Shown here: piece after piece, positions 54,085-62,420 of the stretch
Layout: each line of letters opens with the position of its first letter
Numbering within the stretch: position 1 is the first letter of the stretch
NCBI GenBank assembly: GCA_963653535.1
Contig: CAVJWU010000002.1
Span: 53,362 to 117,361, forward strand
From: UBA3210 sp963653535
GTDB taxonomy: Bacteria > Bacillota_I > Bacilli_A > RFN20 > CAG-449
DNA length: 64,000 nucleotides
Direction: 5' to 3'
The notes under the pieces: model-generated
What the model saw: only the letters and a program-made list of their open reading frames with translations
What the model was told of the DNA's origin: nothing
Database searches by the model: none
Program-made: the position numbers and the translations under genes

Positions 54085-55020
54085 TCATCTCACTTTTCTT
54101 AATTTGCAAACGAAGAATCCTTCATATAACGAAGATGGACAAATTACTATTGCTCCTTTAATGTTACTAGGCAAGGTAGGAATAGAATATCTTTTTGCAT
54201 AATCTAATGGGACTACTTCAATATTTTTATTTTCTTCTAATACTCGAGAAACAATATCTTCATTCTCTTTCTTTAAAATTGAACAAGTAGAATATAAAAT
54301 AGTTCCTCCTGGTCTAACTAATTTGATTGCTTTAGTTAATAAAGCATATTGAGTAGAACTAACTTTAGTTACAAGTCTTTCCGAAAAAGAAATATATGTC
54401 TTTTTATCATTTAAATCAATTGTTCCACTCCCAGAACACGGCGCGTCTAATAATATTGCATCATAAGTTTCTTCTTCATTTAATTTACGTGCATCCATAT
54501 TAAGCGTTTTAACATTTTCACAATGTTGTTTTTCTAAATTATATAATAACTTTTGATATCTAATTTCATCTATTTCCACCGCGGTTAAATCTATATTAGC
54601 CTTCGTTAAAGCAACAATTTCACTAGTTTTTCCACCAGGTGCGCTAGACATATCAAGAACTTTCATACCTTCTTTAGGATTTAAAATTAATGGAGGAATC
54701 ATACTTGATAAACTTTGTAAATATATTTTTCCTTCTGAATATATGCTTAATTCTTGTAAAGCTTTTTCATCAGCGTTCTTAATTATAAAAGCATTTTCAA
54801 AAAAACTTGCTTTATCAAGTTTAATGTTATTATTCCAAAGAACATTACGAATTTCTAAACTATCGCTAACTAAAGTATTAACTCTTAAAGTAGTACTTCT
54901 AGATGCCATATAGCCTTTAATAATCGTATCAACAACATTATGATCATATTGTTCTAATAATGAATCATATAAATATTGAGGCATTCTTTTTATCGCTTCA
55001 CCTAATGAATTAACTTTCAT
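54085..55020 (-). CDS. rRNA cytosine-C5 methyltransferase, RsmB/RsmF-like (NOL1/NOP2/Sun family)
   Basis: 311 residues. SAM-binding motif VLDMSSAPGGKTSEI, motif IV LLDAPCSGSGTID and the catalytic cysteine in ILYSTCSI. It methylates C5 of a cytosine in rRNA. The N-terminal NusB-like domain of RsmB is absent. It ends in TGA directly before the next ATG, evidence that TGA is a stop in this genome. Confidence 0.85.
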   Translation of the reverse strand: MKVNSLGEAIKRMPQYLYDSLLEQYDHNVVDTIIKGYMASRSTTLRVNTLVSDSLEIRNVLWNNNIKLDKASFFENAFIIKNADEKALQELSIYSEGKIYLQSLSSMIPPLILNPKEGMKVLDMSSAPGGKTSEIVALTKANIDLTAVEIDEIRYQKLLYNLEKQHCENVKTLNMDARKLNEEETYDAILLDAPCSGSGTIDLNDKKTYISFSERLVTKVSSTQYALLTKAIKLVRPGGTILYSTCSILKKENEDIVSRVLEENKNIEVVPLDYAKRYSIPTLPSNIKGAIVICPSSLYEGFFVCKLRKVR

Positions 55021-55070
55021 ATAATCACCTTTAACTATTTTATACTAAAACCAATTTTATTTATACAAAT

Positions 55071-55101
55071 AAATAAAAATCTCACTATTAAATAAGTGAG
55101 A
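55071..55101 (-). terminator. Terminator before the rRNA methyltransferase gene
   Basis: A 6-bp stem CTCACT/AGTGAG following the small membrane protein gene on the minus strand, then TTTTTATTT. Confidence 0.7.
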
Positions 55102-55109
55102 CTAATTTT

Positions 55110-55517
55110 TTAGATTAATTCTGGAACATTCTTTTTCGCGATGTATTTCTTAACATCTAAATAAAAGAAAATATCAACTAAGACTTGTGCAACTAAGGTA
55201 ATAGAAAATACTACCCAAGGATAAGTCGCTCCTTTACCTGAAGAAGTAAAGATAAGTTCGACAATAAATCCAATAATATTTATTACGTTAAATAAAAAAA
55301 TGCCACTTCCTCCAATAAAGAAGAATTTCTTATAATCTTTTTCATAAAACGTATGTCCTACAATTAATAAAGCAAGAGTTGCGATAACGATAATTAAAAG
55401 AACAATAAATAATGCAATATGAAAACGATAGAATAATAATGCCGTTGTTAAGTTACCAAATAGCCACATAATATAAGTAAAGATATATGATCTTTTTAAT
55501 GCCTTATTTTGCTTCAT
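55110..55517 (-). CDS. Small four-helix membrane protein of unknown function
   Basis: 135 residues with four hydrophobic segments (SYIFTYIMWLFGNLTTALLF, ALFIVLLIIVIATLALLIV, FIGGSGIFLFNVINIIGFIV, VVFSITLVAQVLVDIFFYL). It begins MKQNKALKR and starts eight bases after fmt, so it is probably cotranscribed with it. I recognise no family. Confidence 0.65.
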   Translation of the reverse strand: MKQNKALKRSYIFTYIMWLFGNLTTALLFYRFHIALFIVLLIIVIATLALLIVGHTFYEKDYKKFFFIGGSGIFLFNVINIIGFIVELIFTSSGKGATYPWVVFSITLVAQVLVDIFFYLDVKKYIAKKNVPELI

Positions 55518-55525
55518 AAGTCCTC

Positions 55526-56461
55526 CTATTTTAAATAAGAATTCAAGATATTCTTATCACCATTAATGAATGATTTATAATCCATTTTTGATTTGCCTTG
55601 TTTTTGAAGTTCAAGTAAACTTACTTGCCCATCTTTGAGTTGTAGAATTAATCCTTGTTTACTAGCTTCAACAATTTTACCAACACAATCACTAACTTTA
55701 GTATTAACTTTTTTTGCTTTAAATATTTTTAAAATTTGTTCGTTATAAAAAACATATCCTCCAGGAGTTTCCGATAGACCTCTAATATAATTAACAAATT
55801 CATCACAAGAATAATCTAAAGATAACTTTTCATCTTCTTTTTTTATTTTGTGGCAAAATGAAACTTCTTCTTCATTTTGTTCTTCACCTTTTATCTTACC
55901 TTCAATATAAGAAGGAAGCATTTTAATTAAGCAAGATTTACCTGCATCAGTTATTTTCTTTGTTAAAGAAGTATAATTATCATCATCAGAAATAAGAACT
56001 TCTTTTTTAGAAAACATTTTACCTGCATCCATTTTATCTACCATTTCCATAATAGTAACGCCGGTAACTTTATCACCATTAATTAACGAAGTTTGAATAG
56101 GTGAAGCACCACGATACTTAGGAAGTAAAGATCCATGAACATTAATAGAACCTAATTTAGGTTTATTTAAAATAGAAGTAGGAACAATTTGTCCATAAGC
56201 ACATGTAACAATTAAATCAAAATCTAAATTTAAAATAACATCTGCTTCCAAACGTAATTTTTCTACTTGATAAACAGGAATATTGTGTTCTAAAGCAGCA
56301 ACTTTTGCTGGCGGAGGAGTTAAGATTCTCTTTCTACCTACTTCTTTATCACATTGAGTTAAAACGCCGATAACATTATATTCGTTTTCAATTAAAGATA
56401 ATAATATTTCTTTAGCTATTTCTGGTGTACCCATAAATAAGATACGTGGATATTCTTTCAT
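55526..56461 (-). CDS. fmt: Methionyl-tRNA formyltransferase
   Basis: 311 residues. N-terminal Rossmann domain starting RILFMGTPEIAKEIL; catalytic Asn/His motif INVHGSLLPKYRGASPIQTS; C-terminal OB-like domain. It formylates initiator Met-tRNA. AGGTGA lies before the ATG. The enzyme implies formyl-Met initiation and a folate pool. Confidence 0.95.
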   Translation of the reverse strand: MKEYPRILFMGTPEIAKEILLSLIENEYNVIGVLTQCDKEVGRKRILTPPPAKVAALEHNIPVYQVEKLRLEADVILNLDFDLIVTCAYGQIVPTSILNKPKLGSINVHGSLLPKYRGASPIQTSLINGDKVTGVTIMEMVDKMDAGKMFSKKEVLISDDDNYTSLTKKITDAGKSCLIKMLPSYIEGKIKGEEQNEEEVSFCHKIKKEDEKLSLDYSCDEFVNYIRGLSETPGGYVFYNEQILKIFKAKKVNTKVSDCVGKIVEASKQGLILQLKDGQVSLLELQKQGKSKMDYKSFINGDKNILNSYLK

Positions 56462-56536
56462 TTTCTCATCACCTTTTATATTTTAAATAAACTTGTGCTT
56501 AAAAACTAGTTTTTAATACTTTAAATTCTATTTTAA

Positions 56537-56989
56537 TTATTTAGTTCCATAATAAAAAGTTGTATTTACGTTACTAGTTTCAATTAAAATTGAATTTTGA
56601 TTTAATGTAACAATAACTTCATCACATATTTTATATACATTTTCTAAAGAAACACTTTCTAAAATACATCCAATTGTTCTTTCTTTTGTGATATTGTTAT
56701 TATCATCAGTCCAGTAGCCTGTCGCTTCAAATAAAGTGCTTCCAAATGTATATTTACAAACTATTTCATTAACTTTAGACACACATGTATCATATTCATA
56801 AACAGGAAGATAAGTATCTTTGTCATTAGTTCCAATATATAAAGTATATTTAGCTTCTAATTTAGAACTAGCTATTTTATTTTTAATATTACTTGTAAGT
56901 AAATAACCCGTGATAACAAGATTTATTAGAAGAAGACTAGTTAAAATAATATTTATAATTTTTGATTTTGATAATTTATTTTCTTTCAT
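56537..56989 (-). CDS. Membrane-anchored DUF3574-like protein
   Basis: 150 residues from the ATG at 56989; a TTG 15 codons upstream is less likely. One N-terminal membrane helix (IINIILTSLLLINLVITGYL) and an external domain with YTLYIGTNDKDTYLPVY, FGSTLFEATGYWTDDN and LNQNSILIETSNVNTTFYY, similar in order to DUF3574-like proteins of Firmicutes. Function unknown. It probably forms its own unit upstream of fmt. Confidence 0.5.
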   Translation of the reverse strand: MKENKLSKSKIINIILTSLLLINLVITGYLLTSNIKNKIASSKLEAKYTLYIGTNDKDTYLPVYEYDTCVSKVNEIVCKYTFGSTLFEATGYWTDDNNNITKERTIGCILESVSLENVYKICDEVIVTLNQNSILIETSNVNTTFYYGTK

Positions 56990-57067
56990 AATATTTTTTA
57001 CTCCAAATATATTTATAAACTTTATACGTTTCAATCTTATTTTTCAATATTTTAATAGTAAAAATTA

Positions 57068-57096
57068 TTGAAAGAAGATTTTATTTATGCTATTAT
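57068..57096 (+). promoter_or_regulatory. rpsT promoter
   Basis: TTGAAA, 17 bases, TATTAT, about 28 bases before the rpsT start; the leader is very short. Confidence 0.65.
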
Positions 57097-57124
57097 TTTT
57101 AAGCGTTGAAGGAAGGAGAAATCT

Positions 57125-57385
57125 ATGGCAAACATTAAATCACAAGTTAAAAGAGTAAAAACAAACTCTAAAGCTAACGAAAGAAATTCACAATATAAGG
57201 CTTCAATGAGAACAGCAATTAAAAAAGTTGTAAAAGCATGTGAAGCAGGAAATAAAGAAGAAGCTTTAAAGTTATTACCAGTTGCTTTCAGCAAAATTGA
57301 TGGTTCAGTCTCAAAAGGTATCCAACACAAGAATACTGCAGCTAGACAAAAATCAAATTTACAAGCAAAAGTAAATAGTCTTTAA
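57125..57385 (+). CDS. rpsT: Ribosomal protein bS20
   Basis: 86 residues, a helical basic protein: MANIKSQVKRVKTNSKANER at the start and SKGIQHKNTAARQKSNLQ near the end. It binds 16S rRNA. AAGGAGG lies before the ATG. Monocistronic with its own promoter and terminator. Confidence 0.96.
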   Translation: MANIKSQVKRVKTNSKANERNSQYKASMRTAIKKVVKACEAGNKEEALKLLPVAFSKIDGSVSKGIQHKNTAARQKSNLQAKVNSL

Positions 57386-57393
57386 TAAAAAAT

Positions 57394-57419
57394 AAAATCA
57401 CTCTCGCGAGTGATTTTTT
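57394..57419. terminator. Bidirectional terminator of rpsT and the alcohol dehydrogenase gene
   Basis: A perfect 10-bp stem AAAATCACTC/GAGTGATTTT with a 4-base loop and T-runs on both strands; it lies between the convergent stops. Confidence 0.85.
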
Positions 57420-58612
57420 TATACCAATTTTTCTTTAATAAACTTAATTAATTCTCTTTTCGACATAAGTTTTGGACAAGGATATAAAGGATTAGCTTCT
57501 TTGTTCGCTCTAGAAGCAATTTCCTTAATATCTTCTACTTTTTTAATTTCTACCTTTGTTGGGATTAAAAATTTTTCATTCAACATTTTTATTTTATTTA
57601 AGACTTTATAATATCCTTCGACATATGTATCTTCTTTATTACATAAGGAACAATATAAGCCTAATTTATACATTTTTTTATAAATGCTTTTACCATAATA
57701 TTCTAATACATAAGGAAGAATAATTGCGTTAAGTTCACCATGACTCATATTATAAATTCCTCCAAAAGCATGGGAAAGAGCATGTACATAACCTACATAT
57801 CCTTTGGAAAAAGATTTTCCAGCTAGATAACTACCTAATAACATATTTTGTCGAGAAACTTCGTCTTTTGTTTCATAACATCTTTCTAAATTATTAAATA
57901 TGAGTTTACTAGCTTCTAATGCATCTTTATCTGAATTCTTATTTCCTCCAATATTAAGATACGATTCTAAAGCATGAGTTAAAGCATCCATCCCACAAGT
58001 TGCAATCATTTTTGAAGGTAGTGAAATAAGATTTTCTTTTAATAAAAATACACATTTAGGAATTAAATTAAAGTCATTAACGGCAAATTTTAGATGCGTT
58101 TTATCATCAGTAACAACGCTTGCGAGAGTTACTTCACTTCCACTTCCTGCTGTAGTAGGAAGCGCGATTAAATAAGGTATCTTCTTTCTTACTTTTAAAA
58201 CACCTTTCATTTTAATAATTTCTTTTTTTGTGGCGACTTTCGCACCGACTAGTTTAGCTATATCTAAAGGTGATCCTCCTCCAAAAGCAATGAGCGAATC
58301 ACAATTATTATCTAAATATACTTGTGTCGCCTTATTAACTACACTGATAGTAGGATTAGAAACGCTATCTTTAAATAGACAATAAGAAATATTATTTTTC
58401 TTTAATTCATCTAAAAGAATATTAGTTAATCCACTTTGATAAATATGAGGACCAGTTATTACTAAAGGTTTTTTTAAAGAATTCTCTTTAATTACTTTAT
58501 TAAGAAACGATATATCTTTATAAACTAAAGGATCTTTATAAGGCAAAATAGGTAAAATAGCCTTAAAAGAAAGATGAACAATTCGACAATAAATTCTTTT
58601 AAAAATATTCAT
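57419..58612 (-). CDS. Iron-containing alcohol dehydrogenase
   Basis: 397 residues of the group III ADH family. NAD-binding GGGSPLDIAK (about 109) and TTAGSGSEVT; metal ligands in CGMDALTHALESY, VHALSHAFGG and MSHGELNA. It interconverts an aldehyde or ketone and alcohol, typically in fermentation. The substrate is not predictable. The N-terminal 20 residues are an extra basic hydrophobic segment. AAGG-type site before the ATG. Confidence 0.88.
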   Translation of the reverse strand: MNIFKRIYCRIVHLSFKAILPILPYKDPLVYKDISFLNKVIKENSLKKPLVITGPHIYQSGLTNILLDELKKNNISYCLFKDSVSNPTISVVNKATQVYLDNNCDSLIAFGGGSPLDIAKLVGAKVATKKEIIKMKGVLKVRKKIPYLIALPTTAGSGSEVTLASVVTDDKTHLKFAVNDFNLIPKCVFLLKENLISLPSKMIATCGMDALTHALESYLNIGGNKNSDKDALEASKLIFNNLERCYETKDEVSRQNMLLGSYLAGKSFSKGYVGYVHALSHAFGGIYNMSHGELNAIILPYVLEYYGKSIYKKMYKLGLYCSLCNKEDTYVEGYYKVLNKIKMLNEKFLIPTKVEIKKVEDIKEIASRANKEANPLYPCPKLMSKRELIKFIKEKLV

Positions 58613-58669
58613 AAATATCTTCCTTTCTTTATTTTTAATCTTAACAAAAGATTAATATTTTTAAAATAC

Positions 58670-58695
58670 CAAATTAAAACATCCTTACGGATGTT
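58670..58695 (-). terminator. Terminator of tcdA
   Basis: A 7-bp stem AACATCC/GGATGTT with a 4-base loop, followed by TTTAATTT on the minus strand. Confidence 0.65.
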
Positions 58696-58728
58696 AATAT
58701 TTATTTATTTTATTTTCGCAAATGTATC

Positions 58729-59442
58729 TTACTTAATTAAATCTTTTATTACTTCACTAGCGATTAATAAACCTGCGCTAGAAGGAACAAAAGCATTTGA
58801 ACCAGGAATCGATCTTCTTCCTGTTGGTAAATTTTCATAACTTTCTTCAACTGGAGTAAGAGGCTTTTCTTCTGAATAAACAACTTTTAGTTTTTTTATT
58901 CCTCTTTTCTTTAATTCATGACGCATAACTTTAGCAAGTGGATCCATTTTAGTTTTATAAATATCGCTTACTTTAAATCCTTGTGGATCTAATTTATTTC
59001 CTGCTCCCATTGAAGAAATCACTGGGATATTTAATTCATTACATTTAACGATTATTCCTATTTTACCAGTTACCGTATCAATCGCATCAATTACATAATC
59101 ATAATCTTCAAAAGGAAATAAAGAAGCATTTTCAGGAAGAAAAAACATTTTGTATGTATTTACTTTACATTCAGGATTAATATCTAAAATACGTTCTTTC
59201 ATTACATCAACTTTGTATTTACCAACGCTAGAAATTGTCGCAATAATTTGTCTATTTATATTAGTTAAAGATACAGTATCATTATCAATAATATCAATTT
59301 GACCAACACCGCTTCTTACTAAAGCTTCACAAACATATCCTCCAACTCCTCCGATGCCAAAAATAGCGACTCGAGAGTTATGAAGTTTTAAAATGTTTTT
59401 TTCTCCTAAAAGAAGTTGTGTTCTTGAAAATTGATTGACCAT
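58729..59442 (-). CDS. tcdA: tRNA threonylcarbamoyladenosine dehydratase TcdA
   Basis: 237 residues of the E1-like/ThiF superfamily. Nucleotide-binding VAIFGIGGVGGYVCEAL, DNDTVSLTNINRQI, the DAIDTVTGK stretch, and the TcdA-specific C-terminus GSNAFVPSSAGLLIAS. It cyclises the t6A modification in tRNA using ATP. GGAGA lies before the ATG. Confidence 0.9.
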   Translation of the reverse strand: MVNQFSRTQLLLGEKNILKLHNSRVAIFGIGGVGGYVCEALVRSGVGQIDIIDNDTVSLTNINRQIIATISSVGKYKVDVMKERILDINPECKVNTYKMFFLPENASLFPFEDYDYVIDAIDTVTGKIGIIVKCNELNIPVISSMGAGNKLDPQGFKVSDIYKTKMDPLAKVMRHELKKRGIKKLKVVYSEEKPLTPVEESYENLPTGRRSIPGSNAFVPSSAGLLIASEVIKDLIK

Positions 59443-59495
59443 ATCTTTTATCTCCTTAAGTCAATTAATTCTATAATATCGTCTGTTTAAAAACA

Positions 59496-59522
59496 ATTAA
59501 AAAGAGTGAAATAAATTCACCC
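59496..59522 (-). terminator. Terminator of the rubrerythrin gene
   Basis: On the minus strand the stem GGGTGAA/TTCACTC (one G-T pair) is followed by TTTTTAATTG. Confidence 0.75.
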
Positions 59523-59540
59523 TTGTAGTATTGATTAAAA

Positions 59541-60101
59541 TTAATATAATTCATGTCCTTCTTCATCAACTTTGCAGAAATATGCGCGGTCATGAGCGCA
59601 TACTGGACATTTTAATGGAGCTTCTTTACCAACATGAATATATCCACAGTTCTTACATTTCCAAACTTGAACTTCATCTGAGATAAAGACTCGATCAGCT
59701 TGAAGATTTTCTAATAATTTTCTATATCTTTCTTCATGTTTCTTTTCAATTTGAGCGACTCCTCTAAATTTAGCTGCGATATCTTTAAAGCCTTCTTCAT
59801 CAGCGATTTTGGCAAATTCTTCATACATTGAAGTCCATTCGTAGTTTTCTCCTTCAGCCGCCATTAGTAAATTAGAAGCAGTATCTTTTACTCCTCCAAG
59901 TGCTTTAAACCATAATTCAGCATGTTCTTTTTCATTAGCCGCGGTTTCTAAAAACAATTCAGAAAATTGAACATATCCTTCCTTTTTTGCAACAGAAGCA
60001 AAGAAAGTATATTTGTTTCTCGCTTCAGATTCTCCAGCGAATGCGGTTTTTAAATTTTCTTCAGTTTTAGTTCCTTTTAACATTTCAGGTGTTGTAGCCA
60101 T
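59541..60101 (-). CDS. rbr: Rubrerythrin
   Basis: 186 residues. The ferritin-like diiron domain (1-145) has the carboxylate/His sets in FAGESEARNKYTFF, ETAANEKEHAELWF and QIEKKHEERYRKL. The C-terminal rubredoxin domain has CKNCGY...CPVCAHDRAYF. It reduces hydrogen peroxide and protects anaerobes from oxidative stress. AAGGAG lies before the ATG. It is the last core gene before the accessory region. Confidence 0.95.
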   Translation of the reverse strand: MATTPEMLKGTKTEENLKTAFAGESEARNKYTFFASVAKKEGYVQFSELFLETAANEKEHAELWFKALGGVKDTASNLLMAAEGENYEWTSMYEEFAKIADEEGFKDIAAKFRGVAQIEKKHEERYRKLLENLQADRVFISDEVQVWKCKNCGYIHVGKEAPLKCPVCAHDRAYFCKVDEEGHELY

Positions 60102-60145
60102 AGTTTTTTCTCCTTCAACACTTTAATTATATAATTAAAAATTAA

Positions 60146-60300
60146 GGGTTTCAATAATGATTTAAATTCATATTCATGACCATAAAACATTTGTTTCTTC
60201 ATCACACCAAAGAAGTTTCTATTACTAATTATCTAAGCAGTTTCCTTTTCTAGATATACTTTGGATAATGCCTTTATTAATATTGATATTTTCAATACTA
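60146..60300 (-). pseudogene. Relic of an IS3-family transposase (C-terminal part)
   Basis: Minus-strand frames decode to KGIIQSISRKGNCLDN and, after a frameshift, to NFFGVMKKQMFYGHEYEFKS. These follow the end of the DDE domain of IS3-family OrfB (usual form HGIIQSMSRKGNCLDNSVIE then NFFGxLKxEM). The catalytic-Glu region VIE is destroyed by the frameshift, there is no start and the rest is missing, so this is a decayed fragment. Confidence 0.7.
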
Positions 60301-60422
60301 ATGGAAATAAAGAAGAAGTATTATTAGTTAATTTTAAATGGTCTAGATTTAATGTTTACTATTAATTGAAAATTATATGTATCAAAGTAAAAGAGTTCAA
60401 GACGCGAAAGAATTGAACTATA

Positions 60423-60464
60423 ATAAAATAAAAAAAAGTTCGACACATTTTACTATGTCAAACT
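60423..60464 (-). terminator. Terminator-like hairpin in the accessory region
   Basis: AGTTTGACA/TGTCGAACT (one G-T pair, minus strand) followed by TTTTTTTTATTTTAT. A related TTTGACACAATTTTAC string recurs at about 60492-60508, so this may also be the inverted end of an old insertion sequence. No gene directly upstream. Confidence 0.5.
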
Positions 60465-60700
60465 TATGATTTCATAATGTCTAAAGTATACAACTTTGAC
60501 ACAATTTTACAACCCTTTCAAAATATGAGCGAGAGTGAAAATTAGGCATTAAAATTAAATGCCATAGACTATTGTATAGTTAAATTTAAACTTATCTTTA
60601 TTTTCTTTACATCATGCTTTTATTGCCTCTGCAAAAAAAGCCAAGAAAAACTCTTAAAGCTTTAGTTTCAATTTTCAACCAGTGATTTAGGATTTTTTTA
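60465..60700. other. Decayed, gene-free accessory DNA
   Basis: About 235 bases with stop codons in all frames. It contains a GGCATT/AATGCC hairpin near 60544-60562 and the left copy of a repeat (60640-60660) whose partner lies at 62421-62443. Confidence 0.5.
60640..60660 (+). repeat. Left copy of a direct repeat flanking the DUF4417/toxin operon
   Basis: GCCAAGAAAAACTCTTAAAGC. The right copy at 62421-62443 differs at two internal positions and by a short A/G insertion near the end. The two have the same orientation. Confidence 0.45.
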
Positions 60701-60701
60701 A

Positions 60702-60755
60702 TACAACTAAAAGGCTCACAACTTATAGAAATGTTCCAATTTTGTAATGAGCCTT
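60702..60755 (-). terminator. Terminator of the toxin/partner operon
   Basis: The 8-bp stem AAGGCTCA/TGAGCCTT with a long inner loop (extra CAA/TTG pairing) follows the stop at 60771; TTTTAGTTG comes after it on the minus strand. Confidence 0.6.
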
Positions 60756-60770
60756 ATATTTTCAGATTAT

Positions 60771-61106
60771 TTATAAATCCAATTCCCGAAGCTGGGCAGA
60801 TATCATATCATGCAATACAAACGAACCATCATTTAAAATATTAAGTCTACCCTTGATTTTGGCAATTAACTCTTTTAATTCATTGAGATGTTCTTTTGCA
60901 ATTGTACTATTAAATCTACATACCTCATCCTCATCAAATTCATAAAATGAACTATATAATGCAGAAGCTTTTTCATTCAAATCATTCAGTTCAGAATCAT
61001 TATCAATAATATCAATTCCTGTAACCAATTTATTTTTACTAGTACTAAATACATCTTTAACAATTGGTCCATTTAAAAAATCTAATTCTAACTTTATTAT
61101 TTTCAT
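60771..61106 (-). CDS. Small acidic protein, candidate immunity/antitoxin partner
   Basis: 111 residues, acidic (DIIDNDSELNDLNE, YEFDEDEVC), mostly helical at the C-terminus (KEHLNELKELIAKIKGRLN). A strong GGAGGT lies eight bases before the ATG. It starts two bases after the stop of the nuclease-like gene. No family recognised; size, charge and placement right after a toxin-like gene suggest an immunity protein. Confidence 0.6.
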   Translation of the reverse strand: MKIIKLELDFLNGPIVKDVFSTSKNKLVTGIDIIDNDSELNDLNEKASALYSSFYEFDEDEVCRFNSTIAKEHLNELKELIAKIKGRLNILNDGSFVLHDMISAQLRELDL

Positions 61107-61108
61107 TT

Positions 61109-61585
61109 TTATTTACCTCCATCTATTGGATACATTGAAACAATATAACCATTTGTTCCTATGGCACCAAGTGCATAATACTTTCCTTTGTATAAATATA
61201 TTTTTTCAAGTCCCTTTTTACCATTGCTTAGAATCTTCTCTTGAGAATGCACAACAATACCTTTTTTTATAACATTTCTTAGGTGGCAAACTAAGTGTTC
61301 TTCTTTAATATTATGCTTAGGCACAAAGTCATTAGTATGCTTTTTAATGTGCTCTAATCCTTTAGTTGTATTTCCATTTTCAAGCCAAACCACTTGTCCA
61401 TTTTTATCTTTAACAGTAAAAACAACATCTTTAGGATTAATCTTTACACCACTTTTTAGTAATTCAGCGAGTAATGGGTCTTTATTTATGATGTCATTTT
61501 TTTCATTTTGAAAGTTAATTTGTCCACCTTTTGCTCCAAGTCCGTTACCTTTTAAACCATTACTATATTTACTACCTTGTCCCAT
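61109..61585 (-). CDS. Putative BECR-fold nuclease toxin with glycine-rich N-terminus
   Basis: 158 residues from the ATG at 61585, nine bases after AGGAGG; an ATG touching that site is not usable. The glycine-rich start MGQGSKYSNGLKGNGLGAKG is followed by a domain with GLEHIKKHTNDF, HNIKEEHLVCHLRNVI, KIYLYKGKYYALGAIG and TNGYIVSMYP. The order of His, Lys and a closing aromatic strand recalls barnase/EndoU/colicin E5-D/RelE-like nucleases of phage and polymorphic toxins. No secretion signal is visible. RNase activity is an inference. Confidence 0.5.
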   Translation of the reverse strand: MGQGSKYSNGLKGNGLGAKGGQINFQNEKNDIINKDPLLAELLKSGVKINPKDVVFTVKDKNGQVVWLENGNTTKGLEHIKKHTNDFVPKHNIKEEHLVCHLRNVIKKGIVVHSQEKILSNGKKGLEKIYLYKGKYYALGAIGTNGYIVSMYPIDGGK

Positions 61586-62303
61586 AAATCGCATCCTCCT
61601 TCTTATATTTATCAATCTTAGAATGAGGAATGAAAATCTTAACTCCTTTAGATTTTGCATATCCAAAGATTTCATCAAAATTAGATTCGGTAACAAAGCC
61701 ATATACTAATATTGTTTTAGGCTCTATTCTATCAACAGCTTCTTTAAGTCCATCTAAAAACATTTTCTTATTTTCTTTGTCTTTAATTTGTCATAAGATG
61801 CTTATTGCAATATTAGATCCTTCCATTATTCCATCAAAAGCAAACTCATAACTAAAATCAAAAGTCCATCTAATATTTGGAATAATAATTGAATTTGTAT
61901 TAGCTTTTAACCAAGCAATACATATTCTTGATTTATAAATATTAAACATTTGTAACGGAACTGGAAAATCACCATAAAGTGAATAATCAGGTCCAATTAT
62001 ATATTTAACATTTTTAAATCTTTCACGGAACAACATTAATCTCTTTTCATCTTGATAGATGATTGAATTATAAAGTCCATGAATTCCATCGAATACATGA
62101 TCATACTGAAAAAAACAAACACATGTATTATTAGTTTTTTGATAATCCTGTAAGTCTGAATACAATGATAAATAATCTATTTTACTTATATCATCAAAAC
62201 AACCAATTACAGGCATATCATAATCACCCTCAAAAGAAAGTGATTCAAGTAAATAAATACCAAAAATATCTTTGAAAGTATTTCTTACATTATATCTTGC
62301 CAT
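61572..62303 (-). pseudogene. DUF4417-family protein gene interrupted by an in-frame TGA
   Basis: Read through TGA at 61791-61793, the frame gives 243 codons, the normal DUF4417 size. Family-like pieces lie on both sides: IIGPDYSLYGDFPVPLQMFN, NSIIIPNIRWTFDFSYEFAF, DGIMEGSNIAISIL before, and FLDGLKEAVDRIEPKTILVYG after. GGAGGA precedes the start. Other Trp codons in the gene are TGG. The stop may be a point mutation (from GGA, TGC or TGG) or a recoding site. DUF4417 is of unknown function and typical of phages and mobile elements. Confidence 0.7.
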
Positions 62304-62383
62304 ATACTTCCTCCATTAAATGAAGGAGTTAGCAAACAAATGCAGAAAACATTTTTAAAAAAATCAAATAATTTTACGTGCAT
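62285..62383 (-). CDS. Small ORF in front of the DUF4417 gene
   Basis: 32 codons with AGGAGG seven bases before ATG. The product starts MHVKLFDFFKNVFCICLLTP, hydrophobic in the middle, and contains within its codons the Shine-Dalgarno sequence of the DUF4417 gene, which it overlaps by 19 bases. It may be a leader peptide, a small membrane peptide or a coupling device. Confidence 0.45.
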   Translation of the reverse strand: MHVKLFDFFKNVFCICLLTPSFNGGSIWQDIM

Positions 62384-62420
62384 TGTAGCACCTCCTGTTC
62401 TTAATTTTTTTAGTCTTTTT

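Noticed and set aside
60400..60432. A second copy of the tRNA-Trp 3' end as an attachment site
   Set aside because: AAGAATTGAACT at about 60407 resembles AAGAATCGAACT in the tRNA, but similarity stops after about a dozen bases, and the acceptor stem is not repeated. Too weak for an att site.
61791..61793. Use of genetic code 4 (TGA as Trp) for the whole window
   Set aside because: The RsmB-like gene (stop at 54085) and the ImmA-type gene (stop at 62551) end in TGA at sensible places, core genes use TGG for Trp without internal TGA, and the tRNA-Trp anticodon is CCA. The interrupted DUF4417 gene is therefore an exception.
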